Shown piece after piece: positions 48,701-61,200 of a stretch of DNA of 64,000 nt. A program made the position numbers and the translations under genes. Under the pieces are notes generated by a model. That model had not been told where the DNA came from and made no database searches. It saw nothing but the letters and a program-made list of their open reading frames with translations. Position 1 is the first letter of the stretch. Each line of letters begins with the position of its first letter. Source of the stretch: Isoetes taiwanensis (Eukaryota; Streptophyta; Lycopodiopsida; Isoetales; Isoetaceae); contig JAJEKV010000023.1 of NCBI GenBank assembly GCA_021234155.1, positions 9,063,141 through 9,127,140 of the forward strand, written 5' to 3'.

Positions 48701-50300
48701 TCACCCATCGAACTCCCTCATGAAGTCTGGGTATTGCTTCTCTAAATCATGCTTCAATACCCACGTTGCATCTTCCACGGGCAAGTGCTTCCACTTGACC
48801 AAAAATTGGAGGAACTGAGACCTCCTGGTCTTCTTGAATGCCTTATCAAGAATCAATTCAGGCACAATTTCAACTTGTTCCTCCGTCATTTCCAAGAGGG
48901 TTGGAGTTTCCAAAACCTCATCAGGGTTTGGGTTGTGCCTTTTTAAGAGGCTCACATGGAAGACCTTATGGACTTTGAGGTGTACCGGAGATCTAGCTTG
49001 TAGGGTTCTCTATGCGAAGCTTGGCTTGCTTCACCTTAATCTTCAGCCACACACTATCACCTACCTTGAATTCCCTTATGGTCCTGTGTAACGGACCCAT
49101 GGGAGACCGCTCGATTAGATCTTGGTGTTGCGTTCCTGAGACACCGGCATAAACAGGTAGAAGCGACTACTCATAAACGTCTAGATGGTTTTGCCCAGTT
49201 GGTTAAGGGCATGTCGGTTAGGAACGTTACATCCTGTGCCTGTCGGCTACACTCTTTTGCCGACTTCTTGCTGCTAATAGATATCCCCTTACCTCTTCAA
49301 CCAGCTGCTGCATATCTAATAGCATTTGCTGGGAGACTTCTACCTTTGACACTGGGTACCCATAATTAATCATGAAAGGAGACATATGCGACGATTCCTG
49401 CTTCGTGCTGTTGTAGGCGAACTCCACTAAGTGGATGAAATCATCCCACTTAGACTGCTTATTCCAAACATAATTCCTTAGCATATCTTTAATGATTCTG
49501 TTGGTGCGTTCTGTCTGACCATCCTTCTGAGGATGATAGGCCGTGCTCATGGAGAGCTTGGTCTGGATGGTGCTAAATAAATCCTGCCATAATGCACTCA
49601 TAAATTTTGAGTCTCTATCCGAGATTATCTCACGAGGCATGCCATGGAGTCTAAAAATCTCCTTTGTGAATAAGATGGCGGTGTCTAGCGCCGTATCTGT
49701 GGTTCTACAAGGCACAAAGTGTGCCATCTTGGACAACTTATCCACAACCACCATCAATGCATCTTTGCCTCTTATAGTTCTTGGGAGTCCCATAATGAAA
49801 TCCATACTTACGACTTCCCATTTTGCATTCGGCACGGGCAATGGCTCTAAGGCTCCTGGAATTCGGAGTTGCTCTGCTTTGGTATGCTGACATAGCTGAC
49901 ACTCCCGAATATATTTGGCTATCTGCTTCTTCATGCCTGGCCAAAAATAGCTACTTCTGATCTTGAAATATATCCATGAACCCTGCATGCCCGGCTATGG
50001 GACTGTTGTGTGTATCGTGGAGTATCAACTTCCTTACTCCCGAAGATCCTGGTACACACAGCTTATTCTTATGATATAGTAGGTTACCTTCCTTCTTATA
50101 ATGCTTGAAGGTCCCCCTTTCCTTATCTAATCTTGCCTCTTTGGAGAGGCTTGCCCATACTTCCTTAAAATCGCCGTCTGATGGCAACGTCTGTAGGACG
50201 CTTCGCGGTTTGATAAGTTCTCCAGGACGGATCTTAGATTTTTTTGAACTTGCTCGAAGTAGGTTACTTGAACAGCGGATTCAATGGTCGGATAGGGAAA
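48701..50300 (-). pseudogene. Ty3/gypsy integrase with chromodomain (chromovirus)
   Basis: In minus-strand order: an HHCC zinc region (HDTHNSPIAGHAGF, ECQLCQHTK) across 50187-49880 with a frame change near 49951-49988; then the catalytic core with VVSMDFIMGLPRTIRGKDAL (first D), IISDRDSKFMSALWQDLF (second D) and YHPQKDGQTERTNRI (E). Then EFKVGDSVWLKIKVKQASHR and ASLKRHN. The final frame 48955-48701 is a chromodomain (FLVKWKHLPVEDATWVLKHD) ending QYPDFMREFDG. Integrase inserts the cDNA; the chromodomain targets chromatin. Upstream RT is lost; sequence X starts near 50420. Confidence 0.92.
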
Positions 50301-50463
50301 CCGAGCTCCAGAAGGGGTGACATTGGCATTTGCCCTCCCTGAGGAGCGTTGGCAGGAAAGGATGCATCAGCAACCTTTCTGAGGTCTGTCTCCTAGAATC
50401 CGGGCTCTTCCCTCTAGTGAGGAAACCACACAAAGTCCTGGCCTGGTTCGATTTGGGGAAGGG

Positions 50464-50689
50464 TGTAAGCGCTTTGCCAAACTTCTCTACAGTTATCATA
50501 TTTCTTGCATAAAGTCCTAATCATCATGTCCACATCACCACCACCTAGCCATGTCAACCAAAATTTTCCAACATCACCCAATGAAAAGACCAAAGATGGA
50601 CATCTTTTCATTTTTGGCGTAGTCAAAACTTGGCCTTGCTTACTTGGCATGCCATGCATGTCACCACTTGGAGTGCCTAGATGGCCTAG
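50464..50689 (+). repeat. LTR-like start X, right copy (inverted relative to 38305)
   Basis: 'ggcctggttcgatttgggg' then GGGGAAGGG and TGTAAGCGC at 50464, followed by 'ttatcatatttcttgcataa' and 'caatgaaaagacc', mirrors 38305-38086. Confidence 0.75.
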
Positions 50690-52205
50690 GTGGCATATTC
50701 CTGCCTAGGTGGCATGCCTGAGCCACCTTGGCATGTTGGAGCCTAGGTGGCAATGTTGGAGCCCACATGGCATATTTGAGCCACCTTGGCATGTTTGAGC
50801 CTAGGTGGCATGTTGGAGCCTAGATGGCATGTTGGAGCCTAGGTGGCATGTTTGAGCCACCTTGACGTGTTGGAGCCCACGTGGCATGTTTGAGCCTAGG
50901 TGGCATGTTGGAGCCCACGTGGCATGTTTGAGCCACCTTAACATGTTTGACGTAGGTGGCATGTTTGAGCCACCTTCGCATGTTGAAGCCTAGGTGGCAT
51001 GTTGGAGCCCACATGGCATGTTTGAGCCATCTTGGCATGTTGGAGTCCATCTGGCATGTTTGTGCCTAGATGGCATGTTTGAGACACCTTGGCATGTTTG
51101 AGCCACCTTGGCATATTGGAGCCTAGGTGGCATTTTAGAGCCCCCGTGGCATGTTTGAGCCACCTTAAGCCACCTTAGCGTGTTGGAGCCCGCGTGGCAT
51201 GTTTGAGCCACCTTAGCGTGTTGGAGCCCGCGTGGCATGTTTGAGCCACCTTGGCATGTTGGAACCAGCGTGGCATGTTTGAACCACCTTGGCATGTTAG
51301 AGCCTAGGTGGCATGTTGGAGCCCACGTGGCATGTTTGAACCACCTTGGCCTGTTAGAGCCTAGGTGGCATGTTGGAGCCACCTTGGCATGTTAGAGCCT
51401 AGATGGCATTTTGGAGCCCACGTGGCATGTTTGAGCCTAGGTGGCATGTTTGGGCCAGTGTGGCATGTTGGAATCTAGATGGCATGTTGGACCACCTTGG
51501 AATGTTAGAGCCTAGGTGGTAGGTTGGAGCCCACGTGGCATGTTTGAGCCACCTTGGCATGTTAGAGTCTAGGTTGCATGTTGAGCCACCTTGCCATGTG
51601 AGAGCCACCTTGGCATGTTAGAGCCTAGATGGCATGTTGCAGCCACCTTGGCATGTTAGAGCCTAGGTGTCATGTTTGAGCCACATTGGCATATTAGAGC
51701 TAGGTGGCATGCTTGAACCACCTTGGCATGTTAGAGTCTAGGTGGCATGTTAGAGCCATCTTGGCATGTTAGAGCCTAGGTGGCATGTTATAGCCCACGT
51801 GGCATGATTGAGCCTAGGTTGCATGTTGGAGCCCGCGTGGCATTTAAGAGCCTAGGTGGCATGTTGGAGCCTAGTTTGCATGTTGGAGCCTAGGTGGCAT
51901 GTTTGAGCCTAGGTGGCATGTTGGGGCTCACATGGCATGTTTGAGCCAGCTTGGCATGTTGGAGCCCCGTGGCATTTCAGAGCCTAGGTGGCATGTTTGA
52001 ACCACCTTGGTATGTTTGAGCCTAGCTTGCATGTTGGAGCCTAGGTGGCATGTATGAACCACCTTGACATGTTGGAGCCTAGGTGGCATGGTGGAATCCA
52101 CATGGCATGTTCGAGCCACCTTGGCATGTAGGATCCTGCATGGTATGTTAGAGCCCACATGGCATGTCGGAGCCCGCATGCCATGTTAGAGCCTGTGTGG
52201 CGTGG
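50690..52205 (+). repeat. 19-bp minisatellite array, right copy
   Basis: About 80 units of GGCATGTT(G/T)GAGCC plus a variable 5-bp tail (TAGGT, CACGT, ACCTT), the same repeat as 36350-38085 in the opposite orientation. The CCTAGG, CCACGTGG and AAGGTGG words give self-complementary character. Confidence 0.96.
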
Positions 52206-53481
52206 GTACAAAATCCTTCTGCTGCAACTACGTAAAAGGGCTCGACTCTAGATTTTCGGTGTGTTGTGTAAGGTAGCTCTCCTTTTTATTTTGCAATGAC
52301 AATCGTGGGCAACTGCTTATAAAAGAAAATTTTTCCGAGCCTGACATGCTATAAATTGTCTACCAAAATCAAATTGTCTATCCACTACCATTTACATGGT
52401 AAGAAATTTCTTGTTTGCATGATTGTGGATCAAAGTACTGTAACAATGATTATGCTAAGTTGTCTGCGAGGAGATGGCATTGTCTGCTAAGTTGTCTGTT
52501 GTAGTGGCAATTGAAAGGTTACATTATTAATGGAACTTGCAAAGCTGGTTCCTGCTGGTCCTTGGCATATGGTTGTGCTACTTGCAGTGCATGGTTCTAC
52601 ATTTAATGGAACTACCCAGAATAGGTTCACATCTACATGTCTATGGCACTTGGGGAGGATATGCTTTTGAATATGCCTTTAGGATTGGCAAAAAAAGGTG
52701 CTATCATTTTTAAGTGGCACGTTGCTCGGATACACAGGAGTTGTAAATGGATTTGCTCCTTTGCATCTTAATATGGCTAGGGCTAGTGTTCCATGCATCC
52801 TTGCCCTTTATGATCTTTCATATGGTGATACTACTATGTACTATTGGCATGTTGCTTGATCTATAATTATTAGGTAAGTTGTTGTCTGTAGTAGTCATAC
52901 TTGTGACTTGCTTTGTATAGGAGGCATGGTCATGACTTCTATTCTATGGGGTCCTTTCTATGTAGGAGAGGGTGTCCATTGGCTGCGCACTTAAGCATGA
53001 AATTAAAATTGCAATCATGTTAGCATTTCAATGACTATGCATATGAAATGGCATCATGCCCAACAAGATTGCCTATATAGAAAAGTAAATCACTTGCCAA
53101 TCTAGCAATGCCACCTCAAGTTATAAGGTGTCAAAGCAGTGGGGGTACTGGTACCACCAGGGCTGAGGCGGCAGCCCCATAGGATACAAGGTGCCCATTG
53201 AAGTCTGGCATGATAGGCCATGAAGAAAGTTGGACAAGCAATATATATATATTTTTTAAAGAAACTTGATAAATATTGCTTAGCAACGATCTTGAATTTG
53301 ACAACAATGCTTAACAGTTATCAAAACATTCTGTAGCTATATTAGCATAGTAAAACTGGAATTTACAAATCAGAAACATACTCAAGGTAACATATACAGA
53401 AATGTTTTATCATACTCAAAAGTTGAAGTAAGCACATGATGTGAGCAGAGATAGCCATCTCATGACATCAGGTTCACAAGC
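52206..53481. other. AT-rich spacer, no gene seen
   Basis: No coding domain, RNA gene or long repeat recognised. The first part may be the remaining portion of LTR X; its end was not located. Confidence 0.45.
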
Positions 53482-54640
53482 CTAAAGAAGATATCCTGCA
53501 TCATTTAGATATCCTGCATGTGCAAGAAGATCAACCATGCAGTTAATTTGATTAATCCTAGAAGTAAATTCATGTTCTTCTATCATTGACTTGAAGTAAA
53601 CAACAACCTTCATCAACAAAGCCAGCATGGCTACATGCAGAAAGAATGCTAGCACATAACTGCAAGCATTGCAACCCATGAAACCACATTCTTATTTAGA
53701 GACTCCTCAAATAACCATCTTGCCATGTCTGGTTTCCACACTTGGCACATTATGAAAGAACCCTTCATGCCCTAACCCTCCCATGTCACCACATGCCTTT
53801 TAAATACTCAAAAATGTCCGTCTCTGTTATACTGCATTTCTTGAAAGTTCTAACGCGCGGAGCCCATCTCCATGCCGAGTATAACCTACAATCAGTGCAG
53901 TCCAACACAAATATCTTAATTTTGCAGTCTATTAAATATATTTTGTGCCTCCTTAAGGTCCCACGTTCAGAGTATATATCAACAAGAGAGTTACCAACAA
54001 GGGGGTCTAACTCAAGGCCACTATTAATGATCTGGCTCTGAATTAACATTCCATATTCAATTGCTCCCATGATGGCACATGCTTTAAAGATGCTTAAAAA
54101 TGCTTCTAGGATGCTTAAAAATGTATTACTGGCTTTAAACCTTCAAGCTACATATTTTCATAGAGAATCAAAGCAATTTGGCAATGCACATGTTGCACCT
54201 AACCTACAATGATTGCAGCCCATGACACTACATCGCACTTCTCTAAAATGCCAAATATTGTTCGTGCCAGGCTATCACATCTAGCATAGATGCCAATAAG
54301 TGTATTTCCAAGGAAAATGTCCAACTCAATTCCTTTGCTAATTATATGGCTGTGTATCACCCTACCATGCCCTATATGTGCTGCCACAAACATTCAAGTA
54401 TCTGGTTGCATTCCATCTAGCTGCAGTTTCTTATGAAGTTCTAGAGCAAGCTGGCAATACTCGTGTTGAATGTATGCTGCAATCATTGCACTCCATGAGA
54501 CTTCATCCTGATTTTGCATTTTCGCAAATACAAGATATATCTCCCATAAGCTCCCACATTTTGCATACATATTGATAATCTCATTCCCAACTACCGCGTA
54601 AGCTCAACTTCTGTATTATCATGCTCAGAAAACATTTAAC
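53482..54640 (-). pseudogene. PLS-class pentatricopeptide repeat gene, decayed
   Basis: Minus-strand pieces in order: GHGRVIHSHIISKGIELDIF, GNTLIGIYARCDSL and EKCDVVSWAAIIVG (54393-54199); MLIQSQIINSGLELDPLVGN, SLVDIYSERGTL (54070-53940); then FKSMIEEHEFTSRINQINCM, VDLLAHAGYLNDAGYLL (53679-53482). These are the L, S and P motifs and the E-domain lead-in (CMVDLLGRAG in intact genes) of plant PLS-PPR proteins, which bind organellar RNA and often direct C-to-U editing. Multiple stops and frame changes separate the pieces. No DYW domain was seen. Confidence 0.85.
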
Positions 54641-55105
54641 TTACCTATGCATGCATTGTTCAAGTCTGGTCTGCATCATCCGGCGCGGCTCTGGTTAGCA
54701 AGATCGTTCGGTAGCAGTTGATGGTCCAAAGCAAAGTCTTCTGAAACCCTAGGAAAAGTATTCTCCTGCCGTTACAAATTCTTCGTGGCATTTTGTTGCA
54801 TCCATAAATGGAAATTCGCCACTTTCGTAAATGGCACTTGCACAGCCAACGGCCACCCTCCCCTAATTTAGGAACGGTAAGAAACCACAAAATTTAGGAG
54901 CATGTAATTTTATATAGGGACTATTGAGAATGTGCATCTCAGCCAAGATGGACGGCCTGGATTACGATCTAGGTCCTGTCATCCCATTGGCTGCCTAATT
55001 CTTGTGTTTTCCCGCCTTCTCTTGCCCGTGCTCTAGCTATGGGGTTGTGTTCGTATCTGCTCTAGCTATGGCGATGGCACTGCGCTGAGGCCACGCTGCA
55101 CTGAG
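54641..55105. other. Spacer, no gene seen
   Basis: Minus-strand frame 54660-54890 has no recognised domain. 'tgctctagctatgg' is repeated near 55028 and 55058. Nothing else supported. Confidence 0.4.
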
Positions 55106-55330
55106 GTGTATCAGGATGCTGATACTATGGTGTTCGATAATGTGGATGAGCTTTTCGATTCGCCATTCGGAAGCTTGAGTGCTGTGATGGAGTGTTTCTG
55201 CGAACCAACATGGGATTATTCTTTAGGTTTGCCTTCAAAAACTTATTTCAATGCCGGAATGTTTGTGTTTGAGCCTTGTATCAAGACATTCAAGAAAATG
55301 ATGTCGGCACTTCGGAGTAGCCTTCCAACT
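55106..55330 (+). pseudogene. Galactinol synthase (GT8) fragment
   Basis: After CTGAG at 55101-55105 the frame reads VYQDADTMVFDNVDELFDSP, GSLSAVMECFCEPTWDYSLG, then KTYFNAGMFVFEP. The DAD metal-binding motif, VFDNVDELFD, CFCE.TW and especially YFNAGMFVFEP match galactinol synthases, which join UDP-galactose and myo-inositol for raffinose-family sugars. The usual insert between CFCE.TW and YFNAGMF is deleted, and the following FAEQDFLN region is not found; homology fades by 55330. No other exons were found, so this is a fragment. Confidence 0.85.
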
Positions 55331-55729
55331 AGGCCAACATCTGTTGCCGGAATGTGCGCAGTAGATCCCTCTTGTGGAAGGAAGCACCCTGTAGCACCGC
55401 AACGTCTCTACATGTACATGACCGGATCTGAAGGTAAGCTATGGCATCTGAAGCGGCCGCTTGCATCCAAGCAGCCAAGCATCTAAAGGCATGGCGATCA
55501 TTCCACATTCTGTAGGTGCAAGCCATGGCTTGGATCTGGATGTAGATTACATGTCTAGATGTTTCATCCGGCTCGTTAAATCTGTAGATGCATTGCCATC
55601 ATTTGTATAATCGGTAAGATTCTAGATGCTTCCATTCTTTTTTCTCTCTTTATTCCTACTAAATTCTTTTATTCCTACTAAGTTCTGCAAGAACTTTATT
55701 TGCATGGCTCTGGATTTTATAATGATCAT

Positions 55730-56177
55730 GTGCTGGACTATGGAAAGCCCAATAGAGTAAAAAATCAATGAGAATACAGACTGCAATCAGAGAGCTTTTT
55801 GAGCGGAATTATGCTGCTGGTTTTTTTTAAGGTTAGTCAAGAATCTTCAAAATTGTGTTTTTTGTTCATTTCATTTTAAAAATCCAATTATTTTTCCACC
55901 AAGAACATTGTTATGATTTTAGGGTGGAGTAATCAGGCAATACTGTGGCAGCGGACTGTGGAAGGCCCAATACAGTAAAAATCAATGAGAATACAGACTG
56001 CAATCAGGGAGCTTTTTGAGCAGAACTATGCTGCTGGTTTTTCTAGACCGTAGTAACAAAAAAAAAGGTTAGTCAAGAACCTTCAAGATTGTGTTTTTTG
56101 TTCATTTCATTTAAAAAAACCAATTATTTTTCCACCAAGAACCTTGTTATGATTTTAGGTGGAGTAATCAGGCAATA
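55730..56177 (+). repeat. ~220-bp tandem duplication
   Basis: Two copies, starting near 55730 and 55948, share 'gaa.gcccaata.agtaaaa', 'tcaatgagaatacagactgc', 'ttagtcaagaa.cttcaa', 'tttttccaccaagaac' and 'ggtggagtaatcaggcaata', with a small insertion in copy 2. Confidence 0.9.
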
Positions 56178-57133
56178 AGCCATAACAGGGCAAGCCTACA
56201 GATCTGCATGCATTTCTTAAAGTAAGTACTAATTATCTCTACTTTGTTGCCAAGCTATTATTACAAAGTGTTTGATTTACCATTTTTGGTTTATTTTTGC
56301 AGGACTCTAGCTATGGCATTTTGAAAGATGAGGTTGTGTTGCTTGGGTGCGGCAACTGTGTTCCTTATATGCTGTAAAATTTTTGTTGCTTTTATATATT
56401 GTAAAATAAGAAATTTATTTGGATGCTTAGTTTCTGATTAGAAGTATTTTGGTTCATAGAGGATAAGATAGAAATACCCAAGACTCAAATCATGAATATC
56501 TTAAATATCTTGAAATGTAAGATAAATCAAACAATGTTGAAATAAAATAGGTTGATTGATACCATGTGTGTGGCCTTAGTTGTAATTGTGCACTTTATAC
56601 TTGTAATCTAGGCAAAGACATTTTGAAGAAGTATTTAAATAAAACTTGAAGTGAGAGGATTTGGATTGTAATCTAACAATATTATGTCTTATGGACTTAT
56701 TTGGATTAGATTCCCAAAAGGCAAATAAATATATGAAAATAAAATATGTGTATATTGTTATGGTTAAAACGTGTTGTTTTGTAAATGTAAAAGACGAGAC
56801 CACATGTTTTTTTTTAATTGTTTTTGGCAAAAACAACACTTAAACAATAGCTACTTAAGAAAATGACGTGTTTATTTTCTAATAACTATATATTGTTTTA
56901 GTAAAACAACATTTGAAAACAACAACTATTCTAAAACAATACATGTGGATTTCTTGGATATTACGTATTTTCTTCTGTGAAAACAATGTCAACTTAAAAA
57001 ACCACAAGTGGAGAAAACAAAACAACACACATTAAAAAGGAAAAAAAAAACTATCTTTTTTCGGTTTTCACGTGTACTAATATTCAAACCTACATGTGTT
57101 TTTTGGAAGACAAACAACACGTGGCTCCTAAAG
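56178..57133. other. AT-rich spacer, no gene seen
   Basis: Several 'aaaacaaca'-type imperfect repeats occur around 56860-57030. No gene recognised. Confidence 0.45.
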
Positions 57134-57481
57134 GAGAGACAACAAAAGGTGGTGGAATTTTGTTCATGATGCGGTTAACCATCTTCAAGAACCGCAAAAC
57201 ATTGGGGACACATAAGCAACTTAGTTTACTGTTGTGCTATTGTTATCCGAGAATACAAAAAGCTATTCCGGGCTGGATTTGGAGTGTCTTCAAGGAGCAA
57301 TAAGGATCTTTTTGAAGTTGGAGTCAGAGAAGCATGTATTTCAGGAGAAAACACATTTTGGCCAAGTGTTCCCTCTGAACTAGAGAAAGGAGAGACAACA
57401 AAAGGTGGTGGAATTTTGTTCATGACGCGGTTAACCATCTTCAACAACCACAAAACATTGGGGACACATAAGCAACTTAAG
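57134..57481 (+). repeat. Direct repeat, 90-bp copies 256 bp apart
   Basis: 57134-57223 and 57390-57479 share 'gagagacaacaaaaggtggt', 'tgcggttaaccatcttcaa' (one-base change) and 'cattggggacacataagcaa', followed in both by 'ttatccgagaatacaaaa.gctattccg'. Confidence 0.88.
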
Positions 57482-57749
57482 TTATCCGAGAATACAAAAC
57501 GCTATTCCGAAATACACTAATCCAGATTGTTTGGACAAGTCGCATTCCACTTCACAGAGAAAAAGAGAACGGAGCGTGGCCTACCTTTAAAAAGGGAATT
57601 TGAGTGCCTCAGTTGCATATTCTGGTTTCACAGCTTTAGTCGCCAGAATCAGCGCCTTATCTTCTAATCGCAGAAGCTGTATTCTGGATCGCAGAGATAA
57701 TCATCGACAGGTAAGCGTGTGAAGTACAGTGTACGTCTTTACAACAATG

Positions 57750-57985
57750 CAATAGCCAAATTCTTATTCCGAAATACACATTTGCAACTCTTTGAAGGGC
57801 AAAGTGTATTCCGGAATACACTTTTGCTTTTTTTAGAAGGCAAGAATACACTTTACCTTTTGTCTTAAAGCAAAAGTGGTTTTTGGAATACACTTTGCCT
57901 TTTCACAAAAGTGAAAGTGTAGTCCCGAATACACTTTGCTTTAAAACAAAAGGCATAGTGTATTCCAGAATGTCGGAATAAGAAT
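57750..57985 (+). repeat. Cluster of palindromic ATTCCGGAAT motifs
   Basis: 'gtattccggaatac' (57810-57823) and decayed forms (cttattccgaaatac, tttttggaatacactttgcc, gtcccgaatacactttgc, gtattccagaatgtcggaat) recur every 30-50 bp, mixed with 'aaagcaaaagtg' words. The same cluster recurs at 59960-60115 inside an intron of the following gene, with single copies near 59580 and 60930. Confidence 0.8.
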
Positions 57986-58215
57986 TCGGTACTTTAAAGA
58001 GAATTTAACGTTAAAAGAGGCCTATTAGATACCTAAATGCATCCTTTCTTTTGAGTTTATCACACAAAAAAACTTGCTTGTTCGACTTATTTTTGTTCAT
58101 TTCCTCGTATTTTTGCTTGTTTTACGGACACAGTTTTGCAATCTTTATTCTAGAATATGTTTTAGTCTTTGTTTTATCTCATTTCAAACTTGGTAACAAC
58201 AACTTTTCCACAGAC

Positions 58216-61200
58216 AAGATGCAAGCAGAAAAGCTCCAAAGAAAGTGCTGAAAATTGTGAAAAGGCCTCACCCACAAGGAAAGTTACAGGACGCTGAAGG
58301 GCCTGCAATTTATAAAAAATTTCTGTCACAATGGTTTATCACTAGGGGAACAGGGGGAAAATATAGTACCCAAAATTTCTTGCACATTTGCAAAAGCCTC
58401 GGGCAAAAGCATTTATGATGACAACGAGTTCTTGAATTTGGACTCCATCAAGGAACTTTCTGAAGTTGCTGGGCAGGACGGACAGGTGGGGAGGCTGTCA
58501 TTCAAGACCTCATAAAGCTTCATAGTGGTTGATGTGGCATTTTTTAGAATTATCAGTGTGTAACGGGAAAATTTGTACAAGTACATCTCGCACTACAGAA
58601 ACAAGGAAAGCCTAGCTGCCATCATACAGAGGATTTGTTCCAGTCACAGTGAGGACTTTACAATTAGTAAGTTCGTGCATGAGGAAGAAGATGAACGGTT
58701 CTCCATTGTTGGTACTTCTAGCCAGGAGAAAGAAGAAGGAAGTTCAGAGGAATTAGAAGAGCTGCGACCAAAAAAACTTAGCAGGCCAAGACCACAATCA
58801 TTGCAAAGGAACAAAAAAAAAAAAAAAGAAAAGTGCAGCAACTAGAAGTGGTGGAAGTTTTAGAGAAAGCACAAAGGAACGGAAGGGCAAAGGAAAAGCA
58901 CCAGGCATTGCCATAAAAGACAAGAAGGTGGACAAAGCCTCCAAAAGGATGGAGAAAATAAACAGAGAAAAATTTGTGCAAGGGGTTATATATTTACCGG
59001 TCACATGCATGAGGCTGCCCCCCCAAAAAACAAAGCTGGTGAGAGGCCACTTCATGTTTGTAAGATCTACACAGACCATTTAAGGAACCTGAAGGATAGA
59101 ATAAGGGGCAATCCCAACGCTCAAGTGGCTCCAATAGTTGTCCTCGTTGACAAGGAGCAGTGCACAGACCCCCAGGACTAAGATAGAGAAAATGCGGATA
59201 CCTACACCCATTATGTCCTGGGCGGTAACCACAGCTTTAAGGCAAGGAGGAAACTCTATAAAGAGAAGAAGAGCCTGAGGTATCTTTCGGTCCTCTGTGC
59301 TGTTTATTGTGGCCTTAGTGACGAAGAAGCCAAAATCGTTGCCAGCACTCACAATGCTGACAATGAGTACAAATTGAAAATGATCTTCGTCGACAATATG
59401 GAATATGTAATCTTCAAGGAAAATTACGGCGAGAACCTTAAGAAACAAACTTTTTGGAGCTGAAGGAGGCGTGTGCTATTGTACCTTAAATATGACGAGG
59501 CTAATAAAAGACAGTCACTCATTAGCCATGACAATTGGTTTCAGCTTGCATTCAGAGACGACAGGGTAAGCATAAACTATATTCCAGAATAAGAATTTCA
59601 TTGTCTGACTCTTTTACGTTTTGTATTAAAGAATCCACATAGTTAACCTAATGTTTACGTGTGCAGATTTGGGATCTCGAGAATGAAATATTTACTATGT
59701 TTGGGCGCGAGGAACTGAAGAGCAAAGGCAAAGTCTCAGACAAAAAGAAAAGCTCTAACGTGCCAAAGAAAGAAATGATAATAATCGTATGGAGAGAAAT
59801 GCAGGGCTTCGTGGACACAGAATTGTGAGAAAGCGTGCTACAAAAGGTTGTTGACAAGGATTTCACATTGAAAAGATGTCCAAAGAATTGCACAAGTAAG
59901 TTTGCCTTTAACAACAATATGTAAACAACATGTTTTTGTTAAATACACTTTAGATTTTTTTGAAAACAAACCTGTATTTTGAAATATACTTTTGCCTTCC
60001 TAAGGAAATAAAGGTGTATTTCGGAATACACTTTCATTTGCCTGCAAAATCAAAAGTGTATTCCAGAATATGCTCCTACTTTCTCGGGAAAGCAAAAGTG
60101 TTTTCTAGATTATACTTCTGTCCTCATATTTTATGCTTGAGTTTTCCTATATTTTTGTTGTCTAATTCATTGTTTTCTTGTTTTCTTCCAACACGTCATA
60201 ATATGTCAAACATGTTTGATGGAACAGCTGAACGTGGAGACCTGGGACAGATGCAAGGACCCTGTTGTGACCTCTGACGAGCGCATTAGTCAATACACTC
60301 CAGATTTTGAGGGCTGGGTATGTTTACTTATCAACTTTTTTCTTTACCTTCTTTATTTTACATAGTTGCAATATTTCCTCTTCTTACAAAGCAAAAAGAA
60401 AAATAAAGATCTTCCAGAGCGCTTCATGCATTTAATAAAGACAGCTCGGGAAGAGAGATCGTTAGCAGAAAGGAGGAACGTAGATGCAGAACCATCCAAC
60501 TACGAGAGATTTTGCATGTTTGATCAAAGCAACTTCTTTTCGATCATACATTGCGATTGCACGAAATTAGTCGGGATGTCTAAGCCATAGGATTTTACTT
60601 TAGTCATAGCATACGACTTCAAGTTAAACGGCAGCCGCTACGACGACCAGCCCTTCAAGAATTTTGAATTTAATGCATTTGTCGACGGCATCAAGCAAAT
60701 CACAATGGCCAAGCACTGGCGTCTTGTTGTGTTTCATTCTAGCATGCAAGCTGGCCTTGTGGAATCCATGTTTAAAGATCACTTCGGATCCCTGTACAAG
60801 CAGGATATGAAAACTTGGTCTGGTGAATTTCTTATTCTGGCAGTTGTTTGTTAATTTGGTTCCTGTTTCTAGTCTGTAATTGGAGTTGCTTGTACGTGTT
60901 GACCTTTTTGTTTTCGTTTCTTATTCTGGAATAGGAATTGTTTAGTCCTAGTTACTACATTGTTTTCGTATTTAGCTTTTGTTGCTAATTGTACTTCTAA
61001 TATTTTTGTAGCTACAACACAAATATAAACTACCATGGTGGAGGACCCAGGTTGCTGAGCAAGGTGGAGTATCTCCATATTATTTACTAGAGTTTCGATG
61101 AAAAGAGGATCATGGATCATTTCAACAATGCAACCTGCCAGAATTTTTCCAACATCTCTAGCGGTGTTGCAGAAGTTGCAGGACCCTAGTGCACACGGCA

